This document shows positions 35,143 to 43,561 of a stretch of DNA of 64,000 bases, piece by piece. Under the pieces are notes generated by a model. It was not told where the DNA came from, searched no databases, and saw only the letters and a list, made by a program, of their open reading frames with translations. The translations under genes were made by a program, and so were the position numbers. Origin of the DNA: Myxococcales bacterium (GTDB taxonomy: Bacteria; Myxococcota_A; Polyangia; Polyangiales; Polyangiaceae); NCBI GenBank assembly GCA_016794345.1, contig JAEUKE010000270.1, positions 62,001-126,000 on the forward strand. Reading direction: 5' to 3'. Positions within the stretch are counted from its first letter, which is position 1; every line of letters begins with the position of its first letter.

Positions 35143-36102
35143 TTACTCGATGCGGAAGAAGCTCAGGGTGCTCGGCGACGGGTCGCCCGTCTCGAGATCG
35201 AGGCCAAGGTTGGGGAAGATGGGCTCGCACTCCGGATCCGTCCCGCCCGACATGCAGCCCGGCGCTCCGCCGCCGTCCGTCAGGAGATCGCTGTCCGCGA
35301 TCGCCGCGGCGTAGTCCGCCACGATCACCTCGTTCGCGAAGTCGAACGAGTGGAACTCGATCTGCGCCACGTTCTGATTCGAGCACGTGACCATTTCTCC
35401 CATCGCGGGGTCACCGACGCAACCGGTCGCGCCCAGGTGCAGGTTGAACGGGCCGGCGCCGCCCATGGCGACGCTGTCGACCCGGAGGTATTTGTACCCG
35501 CTCGTCCACGCCCAGAACATCGCCGTGAGGTTGAGCGGGCTCGGGGCCTGGGCGCTGTCGAGGTGGTTCAGCTCGTCGGGGACGCCGAGCTTGAAGCTGA
35601 CGCCGACGTAGGTTCCCTCCGGCGCGTGGCCGCGGACGAACGTGCGCGTCTCGGTCGTGCCGTTGGCGCAGGCGCCCGTCTTGTCCTCGAAGTCGAGCAG
35701 CGCCACGTTCTCGTATTGCCAGAGGCCGTCCTGATCGAGCTCGAGCGGGACCTCGTTGTGGTTCTGGTCGTGCAGCATCACGTCGTACACGTAGAACCGG
35801 AAGTCCGTGATGCTGGCGGTGGCGTCGGTCGTGCCGAGGCCCGTGTAGCTCTGGGCGCAGTCGAACGTCTCCGCGCCCACCTTCGCCGCGAAGGGCACAT
35901 CGATCGTCATCATGCCGCCGCCCGAGCCACCGGTGCCGGAGCTGGTGCTCGAGGTGGTCGACGTGGTCGTGGAGGCAGAGGTGGAGGACGACGTCGAGCC
36001 CGACGACGAGCTCGACGAGGTGGAGGTGCCGGTCGAGCCGTCGTCGTCGCCGCAGGCGACGAGTGTGGCGAGGGGGAGAGCGAGGAGAGCAACGAAGCGC
36101 AT
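35143..36102 (-). CDS. mbnP: MbnP-like copper-binding lipoprotein
   Basis: A 319-residue lipoprotein (MRFVALLALPLATLVAC) with a long Ser/Thr linker and the MbnP domain (about 65-315). Family hallmarks are ITDFRFYVYDVMLHD, MFWAWTSGYKYLRVD and a set of Cys (FDCAQS, TGACANG, TGCVGD, TCSNQN) matching the four-Cys motif of the metallo-mystery-pair protein. The Trp oxidised by MbnH in known systems probably lies in or near FWAW. Known MbnP proteins bind Cu(I) after modification; copper handling at the cell surface is the likely role. The first gene of a three-gene operon. Confidence 0.92.
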   Translation of the reverse strand: MRFVALLALPLATLVACGDDDGSTGTSTSSSSSSGSTSSSTSASTTTSTTSSTSSGTGGSGGGMMTIDVPFAAKVGAETFDCAQSYTGLGTTDATASITDFRFYVYDVMLHDQNHNEVPLELDQDGLWQYENVALLDFEDKTGACANGTTETRTFVRGHAPEGTYVGVSFKLGVPDELNHLDSAQAPSPLNLTAMFWAWTSGYKYLRVDSVAMGGAGPFNLHLGATGCVGDPAMGEMVTCSNQNVAQIEFHSFDFANEVIVADYAAAIADSDLLTDGGGAPGCMSGGTDPECEPIFPNLGLDLETGDPSPSTLSFFRIE

Positions 36103-36172
36103 GCCCTGCGTCTAGCACGCGGCTCGGAGAGCGGCCTGCGTCACTTGGCCGCAGCGTCGCGCTCCCGTTTCG

Positions 36173-36889
36173 TCACTCCTCTGCGCGCTGCTGGAACGAG
36201 GCGAGGCCCATCCGCGTGAGCTGATCTTCGCGCGTCACCGCCGCGCGCGCGATGCTCGCCCACTCCTCGTACCAGGCGCGCAGCGCGAGCAGGCGCGTCT
36301 CGTGATCCGTGGGGTGCGGGCCGCTGCGCGAGCCCACCGACTCGCTCGCGGGCTCCGCCGCCTCGACGAGCGCGCGGAGCCGCTTGCGCTCCTCGGTGGT
36401 GATGCCGCGTTTGGCCAGCGCGTCGAGCGCAGCGCGATCCTCGCGGCGCGACGCCTTCCGGTCTTCGGAAGCCTCGAGCGCGTCGAGTCGATCGAGGAGG
36501 TGGCGTACGCCCTGCACGGCGCCGGGACCGTCGGTCGGGCCGAGCCCCGCGAGGACGAAGCGCGCTTGATCGGGGAAACGATGGCGGAGCGACGCCTCGA
36601 CGATGCGAAAGCCCTTCTCGTCCCACGCGTCGAGCTCGACGACCGCGTCCTGGACCGCGAGCTCGAACTTCTCCGGCCACTCCACGTCGTCGGGCCCCAC
36701 ACACTCGCGGAGCAGCTCGAGCCCTTCGCGGTGATCGTCCGGGCTGTAGCCGTGCCGCGCCAGGAGCGTGCGGATGGTGAAGCTCATCGTGATCGCGTGC
36801 AGCAGCTGCGCGGCCTTTGTCGGCGTGGACTCGAGGGCGGCGCGCGCGCGCGTCAGGAGCGGCAAGGACATCGGCGGGTCGTCGTGCAT
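36173..36889 (-). CDS. Hypothetical helical protein
   Basis: A 238-residue cytosolic protein, strongly helical and rich in Arg, Glu and Ala (DRLDALEASEDRKASRREDR, RGITTEERKRLRALVEAAE). No signal peptide or membrane segment is present and I recognise no family. Two starts are possible, ATG at 36889 and at 36871 (MSLPLLTRA). It precedes the mbnP promoter region by 70 bases and follows the enoyl-CoA hydratase start by a 22-base gap on the same strand, so it could share a transcript with the latter. Confidence 0.65.
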   Translation of the reverse strand: MHDDPPMSLPLLTRARAALESTPTKAAQLLHAITMSFTIRTLLARHGYSPDDHREGLELLRECVGPDDVEWPEKFELAVQDAVVELDAWDEKGFRIVEASLRHRFPDQARFVLAGLGPTDGPGAVQGVRHLLDRLDALEASEDRKASRREDRAALDALAKRGITTEERKRLRALVEAAEPASESVGSRSGPHPTDHETRLLALRAWYEEWASIARAAVTREDQLTRMGLASFQQRAEE

Positions 36890-36911
36890 GGCGACCCGCG
36901 AGGGTATCAGG

Positions 36912-37712
36912 TCAGCGCCCGGTGAACCGGGCGTCGCGACGCTCCAGGAAGCTCTGGAGGCCTTCGCGCGCGTCCTCGCTTGTGAGGATGCCGGGCAGGA
37001 GGCCGCGGAGGTGCTCGACCGCCGCGCGGTCGCCTTGCTCCGCCGCCACCCGCGCGTTGGCGAGCGTGCCCTGGACCCCGGCGGGCGCTTGTTTCGCGAT
37101 GAGCTGGGCGATGGCGCGCGCGCGTTCGACGTGGGCCCCCGGCTCGACGACCTCCTGAACGAGGCCGATCCGCAGCGCCTCGGCCGCGCCGAGCTCCTCC
37201 GCCGTCAGCAGAAATCGCATCGCATTCCCCCAGCCGAGCTTCGCCGGCGCGCGGAACGTGGCGCCCCCGAACGGGATGATCCCGCGCGCGATCTCCAGCT
37301 GCCGGAAGCGGACGTCGGAGGCGGCGATCACGATGTCGGCCGCGAGCGCCAGCTCGATGGAGAGCGTGAAGGCGATGCCGCTCAGCGCCAAGACGACGGG
37401 CTTGGGCACCGGCGGCGCCCAGACCCCGAAGGGATCGTATTGGTGAGATCCGGCGAGCGCGCGCGGCCCACGCTCGGCCACGGCTGGCCCGACGACGGCG
37501 AGATCCAGCCCGGCGGAGAAGTGCGGGCCGTGACCGAACAGGACCCCGGCGAAGAGGTCCGGCTCGTTGCCGAGGCGCTGGTAGGCCGCGCCGAGCTGAT
37601 CGATTGTCTCGAGGTCGAACGCGTTGCGCTTCTCGGGCCGGTTGATCCCGATGAGCAGCACGTTGCCGTCCTTCTCGACCGTGACGCGCTGATTCGATGG
37701 CTCTCCGCTCAT
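36912..37712 (-). CDS. Enoyl-CoA hydratase/isomerase family protein
   Basis: A 266-residue crotonase-fold protein. The oxyanion-hole segments HFSAGLDLAVV and LSGIAFTLSIELALAADIVI are clear, and the region RQLEIARGIIPFGGATFR covers the catalytic Glu area. The second Glu position and the GGTQRL motif are altered, so reaction type (hydration, isomerisation or thioester hydrolysis) cannot be fixed. The length is normal. The ATG at 37712 fits the family start. No other fatty-acid genes adjoin it. Confidence 0.88.
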   Translation of the reverse strand: MSGEPSNQRVTVEKDGNVLLIGINRPEKRNAFDLETIDQLGAAYQRLGNEPDLFAGVLFGHGPHFSAGLDLAVVGPAVAERGPRALAGSHQYDPFGVWAPPVPKPVVLALSGIAFTLSIELALAADIVIAASDVRFRQLEIARGIIPFGGATFRAPAKLGWGNAMRFLLTAEELGAAEALRIGLVQEVVEPGAHVERARAIAQLIAKQAPAGVQGTLANARVAAEQGDRAAVEHLRGLLPGILTSEDAREGLQSFLERRDARFTGR

Positions 37713-37943
37713 CGGCGGAGGGTTCGTCCCACGATCCCCTCGCGTCAACGGTCCGGGATCCGACTGCAGCGGAAACGCAGCCCGGACGAGCGATAGGGCC
37801 TGGCGGCACTTGCCACCGGGGTGGGATCGGCCGATGGCGGAGTCGCCTGGATGCCCTCGTGGCCGCGAGGAAGCTCTGTCCCGCGGCCCGCGTACGAGGG
37901 GGGCCTCGAGCAGGATCTCGACGCAGGCAGTTGGGTAGTCGCC

Positions 37944-39512
37944 ATGCAGAAAAGCTCCGGTTGGGTGGGTCGTGCGCTGCGGGCTCTGCCCGTCGTCATT
38001 CACGTTTCGGCAGCGGCGCTGTTGGGCATCGGCTCCACGGGGTGCGGCGCGCTCGCGGCGCTCACCAACCCCGAGGCCGCCTGGGCCTTCGACGAGCCCG
38101 CGCCGATGTCGGTCGTCGTTCGCAGGGCCGAGCTCGCGCACGCCACCGCCGAGCAGGTCGAGCGCCTCATGGGCCAGACCCCGGTCGACGACGACTCCGC
38201 CTGGATCCCCGAGACCAGCCTGAAGAAAGACGAAGCGCAGGCGCTCCTCACCTCCGCCGGCACGAACGACACCTACGGAAGCGCCAAGGGCCAGAAGCTC
38301 CGGGTGACCGCCGCGGAGGCCTACGTGACCCGCTTCTCGACGATCTGCTCCAGCGAGGAGCAGCACCCGAGCCTGCTCGCCGCGACGAGCCCCAAGCTGC
38401 AGTCGTCGTACGAGGACATCGCGCGCATCCAGGACGAGATCGGCGCGGTGGAGGCGAAGATCGGAGACGTCGACAAGGCCCTCGACAAGGAGGGCGTCGC
38501 GGACGCCGAGAAAGAGAAGCTCGAGAAGCAGAAGGAGGCGCTCGAGGGCCAGATCGACAAGCTCGAGGAGTCCTACGACCCCAAGGTCGAGGATTTCGTG
38601 AAGCTGGTCCGCGAGGAGGCCGGGAAGCTCGACGAGGCGAAGAAGAAGTCGATCGGCGTCGCGGTCGTGAATCTCCGGCGCGCGGTCGAAGAGGCGAAGA
38701 ATAACAATTCTGTTGCCTTGCTCCGTTACCCGATGGCGGTCGCCGGCCTCACGGGCGAGCTCGAGCCCACCGCCAAGCGTGTCGTCGCGGACGTGATCGA
38801 GGAGAAGGTCGGCAAGCGGCCGGACATGACCAGCCTCAAGCCGGAAGTGAAGCTGGAAGGCACCGACGTGAAGCTGACGCTCAACGGGCTCAGCCCTTCC
38901 GAGCTCGCGAGCCTCAGCCCCGACGAGCTGCTCGAGGAGGCCACGCTGCGGCTCGGCGGGTACGTCGGCCGCGTCATGGTGCTCATCGCTTACGCGGACG
39001 ACACGCAGCGCATCCTCGATTTCCAGTCGAAGGTCCTCGACGCGTGGCTCGAGGGGATGAAGATCGACAGCGCGACCTTCCCGGGAGCCGGGGAGAGCCT
39101 CGCCGATCTCAAGGTGGAGAGCGGACCGGCCGCGGGTCAGCAGGCCAAGAAGCTCGACATCGACAGGTCGAAGCTCGGCCGCTTCATGCCGGGTGGTGTT
39201 CGGACCTCGGGCTGCTCGCGGAAGGTGAAGGCGAAGCCGGCGGAGGAGGAGACCGAGGTCGCAGAGGCCGACGCGGAGGAGAAGGCACCCAAGGGCAAGG
39301 CCGACAAGGGCAAGCCCGCGGCGAGCAAGCCGGCGCCCGCGAAGACCGCCCAGAAGGACAAGAAGGAGCCTGCGAAGGCCTCCAAGCCCGCGAAGTCCTC
39401 GGGGCCGACCGTCCCCGTGAAGTCGGAGGCGCCGGCCAGCGGGCCTGCTACAAACGATCCCGGCCGTTGCGACATCGTGGTGACGACTGCGGAGGGCAGC
39501 ACCTGCATGTGA
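37944..39512 (+). CDS. Coiled-coil lipoprotein with Lys/Ala-rich tail
   Basis: A 522-residue exported protein with an N-terminal hydrophobic signal and lipobox-like LLGIGSTGC. The mature part has an alpha-helical domain, a marked coiled coil (about 165-235; EKIGDVDKALDKEG-type heptads with many Glu/Lys), a second domain (KPEVKLEGTDVKLTLNG) and a highly charged, low-complexity tail rich in Lys, Ala and Pro (about 430-500). No family is recognised. The tail could bind nucleic acid or acidic polymers. The stop overlaps the GTG start of the GIY-YIG protein, so the two are coupled. A short AT-rich patch (AATAACAATTCTG) at 38700 is unusual for this DNA. Confidence 0.75.
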   Translation: MQKSSGWVGRALRALPVVIHVSAAALLGIGSTGCGALAALTNPEAAWAFDEPAPMSVVVRRAELAHATAEQVERLMGQTPVDDDSAWIPETSLKKDEAQALLTSAGTNDTYGSAKGQKLRVTAAEAYVTRFSTICSSEEQHPSLLAATSPKLQSSYEDIARIQDEIGAVEAKIGDVDKALDKEGVADAEKEKLEKQKEALEGQIDKLEESYDPKVEDFVKLVREEAGKLDEAKKKSIGVAVVNLRRAVEEAKNNNSVALLRYPMAVAGLTGELEPTAKRVVADVIEEKVGKRPDMTSLKPEVKLEGTDVKLTLNGLSPSELASLSPDELLEEATLRLGGYVGRVMVLIAYADDTQRILDFQSKVLDAWLEGMKIDSATFPGAGESLADLKVESGPAAGQQAKKLDIDRSKLGRFMPGGVRTSGCSRKVKAKPAEEETEVAEADAEEKAPKGKADKGKPAASKPAPAKTAQKDKKEPAKASKPAKSSGPTVPVKSEAPASGPATNDPGRCDIVVTTAEGSTCM

Positions 39513-41164
39513 GCCCATCGGAGAGCCGAGACGAGCTCTCCGATCTCGCGGTCCTCTCCGTGGACTGCCAGACCACCGGCGCGACGCCCGCGCTGGGCGC
39601 GCTTCTGGAGCTGGGCTGGGCTGTCGTGCCGCCCGAGCCCTCGCGCGCGGCCCTCGCGCGCGCGCACTGGATCGAGGTGCCCCCGCCGCACCGTGTGACG
39701 CGCGTCGTGCGCGAGCTGACGGGCTTCGACGAGAGCTGCCGCGCGGAGGCCATCCCGGTCGAGCTCGCGTGGGCGAAGCTCCGGGGCGATCTGGCGGCGC
39801 ATTTCCCCGGCGTGCTCGTCGTCCCCACGGTCATCCACTTCGCTCGCTTCGAGCTCGCCTTCTTGCGCGACCTGCAGGAGCGTCTCGAGCCCGGGACGGT
39901 CTTCCCGTTCGCGGCCGTCTGTCTGCACGAGATCGCGCGGCGTCTCTTCCCGGATCTGCCGCGGCGGAGCCTCCGCGCGCTCGCGGGGTACCTCGGCCAC
40001 TCGCCCGAGCTCGTGCGCAGGAGCCGAGGTCACGTCGAGGCCACCGCCTTCGCGTGGCGGGCGGTCGTCGGCTTGCTCGCCGAGCGCGGCGTGACCACCT
40101 GGGCCGGCCTACGTGCCTTCCTCGACGAGCGGGCGCCCCCGCGCTCGAGCCGTCGCGGCTTTCCGATCACGGCCGCCGAGCGGCGCGACCTGCCGCTCGG
40201 GCCCGGCGTCTATCGCTTCGTGCGCAAGAACGGGGACGTGCTCTACGTCGGCAAGGCGGCGAGCATCAAGAAGCGCGTCGCCAGCCATTTCGGTGCGGGC
40301 GCCAAGACGACGGAGCGGGCGCTCGAGATGCTCACGCAGGCGCAGCGGATCGTCGTGACCGAGACCGCGACGGCGCTCGAGGCTGCGTTGCTCGAGACCG
40401 ACGAGATCAAGCGCCTCGACCCGCCTTACAACGTGCAGCTGAAGGAGGGCGATCGACGGGCGTGGTTCGCCGCGAAGAGCGGCGAGGCCGGCGGCGAGCC
40501 CTCGGCGGACCGACCGCTCGGCCCGTTCCCGTCTGCCATCGCCGTGCGGGGGCTGGGCGCGCTCATCGGGCTCTTGAGCGGGGCCACGGCCTCCTCGAAG
40601 GTCCGCGCCGCCGCCGTCGGTGTCCCCGAGGCGTTCGCGCCCGAGGAAGCGCCCTTCGCCGAGGCGTGGACCACGCTGGTGGCAGGGCACCTGAGCGTGG
40701 GGCGCACGCCTTGGGGGAGGCTCGTGCGTGGCGCGGCCAGGCTTCGGGGCACGGCGGAGCCCGAGAGCGACGAGACGACCGTCGGGTGGGACCCCGCGCG
40801 CATCACACGCCACCTCGAACGAACGCTGCGCAACGCAGGGCAGCTGGTGCGTCGAGCCAGAATTCTGACAATTTTGTCAGAATCGAAGGTGACGTTCCGG
40901 GAGGTCGGCGCGCCGGCGCCGCGCTCCCTCGTCATCCGCAGGGGTGCGATCGAGGCCGGTCTGGGCTCGGCCGAGGTCATGCCGCTCGCCCGCCTGCCCT
41001 GGCGCGATCGGCAGCGCCTGTTCGACGCCGGCGCCTACGATCGGCTGCGCGTCCTCCTGACCGAGCTGGTGCGCGTCCACGGAGAAGGCGGCGAGGTCAC
41101 GATCGCCGTGCCCGGCGCGGAGCTCACCGGCGAACGCGCCTCGCGCCTGCTCCGGGTCGTGTGA
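39509..41164 (+). CDS. Exonuclease-like/GIY-YIG protein
   Basis: A 551-residue protein with an N-terminal DEDDh-type domain (1-195) and a GIY-YIG nuclease domain (about 230-310; GVYRF, LYVGKAASIKKRV, then a Glu region and PPYN), the layout of the UvrC-like/Cho repair nucleases. The exonuclease motifs are altered: DxET reads DCQT (Asp19, Gln21), the HN..FD motif reads HFARFE, and the third acidic position is lost (GHVEATA). The exonuclease part is therefore probably inactive, while the GIY-YIG part looks intact. The C-terminal 240 residues are unassigned. It starts with GTG overlapping the previous stop. Confidence 0.85.
   Translation: MSPSESRDELSDLAVLSVDCQTTGATPALGALLELGWAVVPPEPSRAALARAHWIEVPPPHRVTRVVRELTGFDESCRAEAIPVELAWAKLRGDLAAHFPGVLVVPTVIHFARFELAFLRDLQERLEPGTVFPFAAVCLHEIARRLFPDLPRRSLRALAGYLGHSPELVRRSRGHVEATAFAWRAVVGLLAERGVTTWAGLRAFLDERAPPRSSRRGFPITAAERRDLPLGPGVYRFVRKNGDVLYVGKAASIKKRVASHFGAGAKTTERALEMLTQAQRIVVTETATALEAALLETDEIKRLDPPYNVQLKEGDRRAWFAAKSGEAGGEPSADRPLGPFPSAIAVRGLGALIGLLSGATASSKVRAAAVGVPEAFAPEEAPFAEAWTTLVAGHLSVGRTPWGRLVRGAARLRGTAEPESDETTVGWDPARITRHLERTLRNAGQLVRRARILTILSESKVTFREVGAPAPRSLVIRRGAIEAGLGSAEVMPLARLPWRDRQRLFDAGAYDRLRVLLTELVRVHGEGGEVTIAVPGAELTGERASRLLRVV
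40862..40883. repeat. 22-bp palindrome inside the GIY-YIG gene
   Basis: ATTCTGACAA-TT-TTGTCAGAAT: 10-bp arms with a 2-bp spacer, clearly AT-richer than its surroundings. It shares TGACA-N4-TGTCA with the palindrome at 11824-11841. Confidence 0.4.
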
Positions 41165-41204
41165 CGTTGAGGCGCGTCGGCGCGGCGTGTAAGACTCGCG
41201 CCCG

Positions 41205-42443
41205 ATGACCCACCGTCGCCGCGCGTTCCATCCCCAGACGAGCTCGGTGTCCGAGGGCTTCGATCCGAGCCTGAGCGTGATGGCGGTGCGGCCGCCCATC
41301 TACCCCGTCTCGACCTATGCCTTCTCGTCGGCCGCGCAGGCCGCACACTACTTCGAGCTCGCGCTCGGCAAGACAGAGCGCGCGCCAGGGGAGGACCCGG
41401 GGCTCATCTACGCGCGGCTCAACAACCCGAACGCGGAGATGTTCGAGGACGCACTGACCGCGGTCGAGAAGGACGCCAACGCAGCGGCCGCGTTCTCGAG
41501 CGGCATGTCCGCGATCACCACCACGCTCCTGTCGCTGGCCAAGCCCGGGCAGAAGATCCTCTACGAGAGGCCGGTGTACGGCGGCACGGATCACTTCTTC
41601 CGCCACATGTTGCCCGAGCTGAAGGTGGAGGCGATCGCGGTCTCCCCCGGCGGCTGGGCCGAGGCGGCGCGCACACACGCGCGCGAGGTCGCGGTCGCCT
41701 ACGTGGAGACGCCGGCGAACCCCACGCTGCGGATGCTCGATCTCGAGGCGCTCCGCGGTTGTCTCGACGCCGCCGTGTCGGATCGTCGTGTCCCCCTCCT
41801 CGTCGACAACACCTTCCTCGGGCCCGTGTTCCAGTCGCCGCTCAAACACGGCGCGGACATCGCGCTCTACTCGGCGACCAAGTTCCTGGGCGGGCACAGC
41901 GATCTGGTCGCCGGCGCTATCACGGCGTCGGACCCGGCCCTCGTCGCGCAGGTCAAGACGACGCGGGCGTTCCTGGGGACGATCTGCGAGCCGTTCACCG
42001 CGTGGCTTCTCCAGCGCAGCATGGCGACGCTCTGGCTGCGGATGACGAAGCAGTCCAAGAACGCGTCGCGTCTCGCGGAGATCGTCAAGGCACACCCGGC
42101 CGTACGGGACGTGCACTACCCCACGCTCTTCGTCGGCGACCAGGCGCGCATCTTCCAGAAGCAGTGCACCGCGCCGGGGTCGATGATCGCCATCGATCTC
42201 CACGGCGGCCGCGAGGCGGCGTTCCGCTTCCTCGACTCGCTCGAGCTCGTGCGGTTGGCCGTGTCGCTCGGTGGGGTGGAGTCTCTCGCGTGCCATCCGC
42301 TCACGACCACCGCGTCGGAGATGAGCGAAGAAGATCTGCGCGAGGGCGGCGTGACCGAGGGCCTCGTCCGGATCAGCGTGGGCGTCGAATACTGGCGCGA
42401 CCTACAGAAGGATCTGGTCGCGGCGCTGGACGCGGCCCGCTGA
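41205..42443 (+). CDS. Cystathionine synthase/lyase-type PLP enzyme
   Basis: A 412-residue PLP-dependent enzyme of the Cys/Met metabolism family. PLP is bound by the Lys in SATKFLGGHSD; YARLNNPNAEMFEDAL, SSGMSAITTT, ERPVYGGTDHFF, VETPANPTLRMLD and VSLGGVESLACHP are family marks. Candidates are cystathionine gamma-synthase, cystathionine gamma-lyase or methionine gamma-lyase; the residues seen do not decide between them. No methionine biosynthesis genes adjoin it. The ATG at 41205 fits the family start. Confidence 0.9.
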   Translation: MTHRRRAFHPQTSSVSEGFDPSLSVMAVRPPIYPVSTYAFSSAAQAAHYFELALGKTERAPGEDPGLIYARLNNPNAEMFEDALTAVEKDANAAAAFSSGMSAITTTLLSLAKPGQKILYERPVYGGTDHFFRHMLPELKVEAIAVSPGGWAEAARTHAREVAVAYVETPANPTLRMLDLEALRGCLDAAVSDRRVPLLVDNTFLGPVFQSPLKHGADIALYSATKFLGGHSDLVAGAITASDPALVAQVKTTRAFLGTICEPFTAWLLQRSMATLWLRMTKQSKNASRLAEIVKAHPAVRDVHYPTLFVGDQARIFQKQCTAPGSMIAIDLHGGREAAFRFLDSLELVRLAVSLGGVESLACHPLTTTASEMSEEDLREGGVTEGLVRISVGVEYWRDLQKDLVAALDAAR

Positions 42444-42484
42444 GCCCGGCGGCATTCGTTCCTAATCGGGCCAGCCGACTGGGC

Positions 42485-43561
42485 TCAGATGTCTTCGTCG
42501 GCGTCCGTGAGGTGCCAGCGGTTCGTGTCGCCGAGCTCCTCGCGGGAGAGCGTGACCCCGGGCGCGACGTCGTAGACGACGGGCCAGGTCGCCTCGCGCG
42601 CGGCGAAGCCGCGCGCGAGGAGGATGGACTCGAAGTCGCGGTGACCCAAGAACCGGATCGACGCGCTCACGACGCCTCGCAGGAGGAGGGCAGGCACGAG
42701 CAGATCGAGCAGGGGGCCGATGTCCTGGGGCATGCCGAAGAGATCGCGGATGCGCGCGAACTCTCCCTCGCGCAGGACGACCGCGTACGCGTGGACGGCA
42801 TCGGCCGACGAGCGGTCGACGAGGGCCGCGATCTCGCAGCGCTCCTCCGGGTGCTCCAGGAAGCGCCACCGGAGAAACCGTGACGAGCGCTCCCCGACCA
42901 GATCGTAGTGGGGGCGCGCTCGCTGCCAGAGATCGTCGAAGCGCGCGTCCGCGCTCGTCAGCCACTCGAGCTTGAGGTGGGTCAGGGCGCGGGCGGCCGG
43001 CGCGAGCATGCCGGCGAAGCGCGCGCCGTCGACGAGCGGCGCGGCGACCTGCGCCAGCACCGGCACGGAGATCCGGCGGCGCATGTACCGCGCATGGCGG
43101 AGCACGCGGGCGTAACGCGTCAGGCTCCCGAGCGTCCGGTACCCGCAGCGCTTCAGCACCGGCGCCGCGGCGACGTTGGGGAAGCCGTAGCTGAACGCGC
43201 CGCGCTCGAGCGCGACCTTGCGCGCGCCGCGGACGAGCGTGAGCGCCGGCATGAGCGACCGGTGCGACGCGTCGACCGCGAGGTCGCCGAGGATGGCGCC
43301 GTGCACCGCTTGGCTGCGGTACGAGAACGGCCGCGGCATGACGCCGATGCAGCCGACGGCTTCGGCGCCCGCGCGCAGCAGGAGCTCCACCGGCGGCTCC
43401 GGCGCGTCGCGACAAGTCCACGCGAACTTGTGGCCGGCCGGCCCGCGCAGCGAGAGGTTCTCCCGCCAGAGCCGGACCAGATCGGGCTCGCTCGCGGCGA
43501 GAGAGGGCGTGTCGAGGCGGTAGCTCGGTAAGGGGGCCGACAAGCAGCCTGGCTCTACCAC
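42485..43561 (-). CDS. GNAT-like acyltransferase, amide cluster
   Basis: A 358-residue protein resembling the N-acyltransferase superfamily (GNAT-type) found with polysaccharide or exosortase loci. An acyl-CoA-binding-like segment (HGAILGDLAVDASHRSLMPA, then GAFSYGFPNVAAAPVLKRCG) supports this. The C-terminal half (about 200-358) may be a second GNAT-like domain. The start is uncertain: the GTG at 43559-43561 overlaps the end of the asparagine synthase gene by 7 bp, and a TTG at 43543 is also possible. As last gene of a five-gene operon it may acylate or transfer the product made by the upstream enzymes. The fold call is moderate. Confidence 0.65.
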   Translation of the reverse strand: MVEPGCLSAPLPSYRLDTPSLAASEPDLVRLWRENLSLRGPAGHKFAWTCRDAPEPPVELLLRAGAEAVGCIGVMPRPFSYRSQAVHGAILGDLAVDASHRSLMPALTLVRGARKVALERGAFSYGFPNVAAAPVLKRCGYRTLGSLTRYARVLRHARYMRRRISVPVLAQVAAPLVDGARFAGMLAPAARALTHLKLEWLTSADARFDDLWQRARPHYDLVGERSSRFLRWRFLEHPEERCEIAALVDRSSADAVHAYAVVLREGEFARIRDLFGMPQDIGPLLDLLVPALLLRGVVSASIRFLGHRDFESILLARGFAAREATWPVVYDVAPGVTLSREELGDTNRWHLTDADEDI

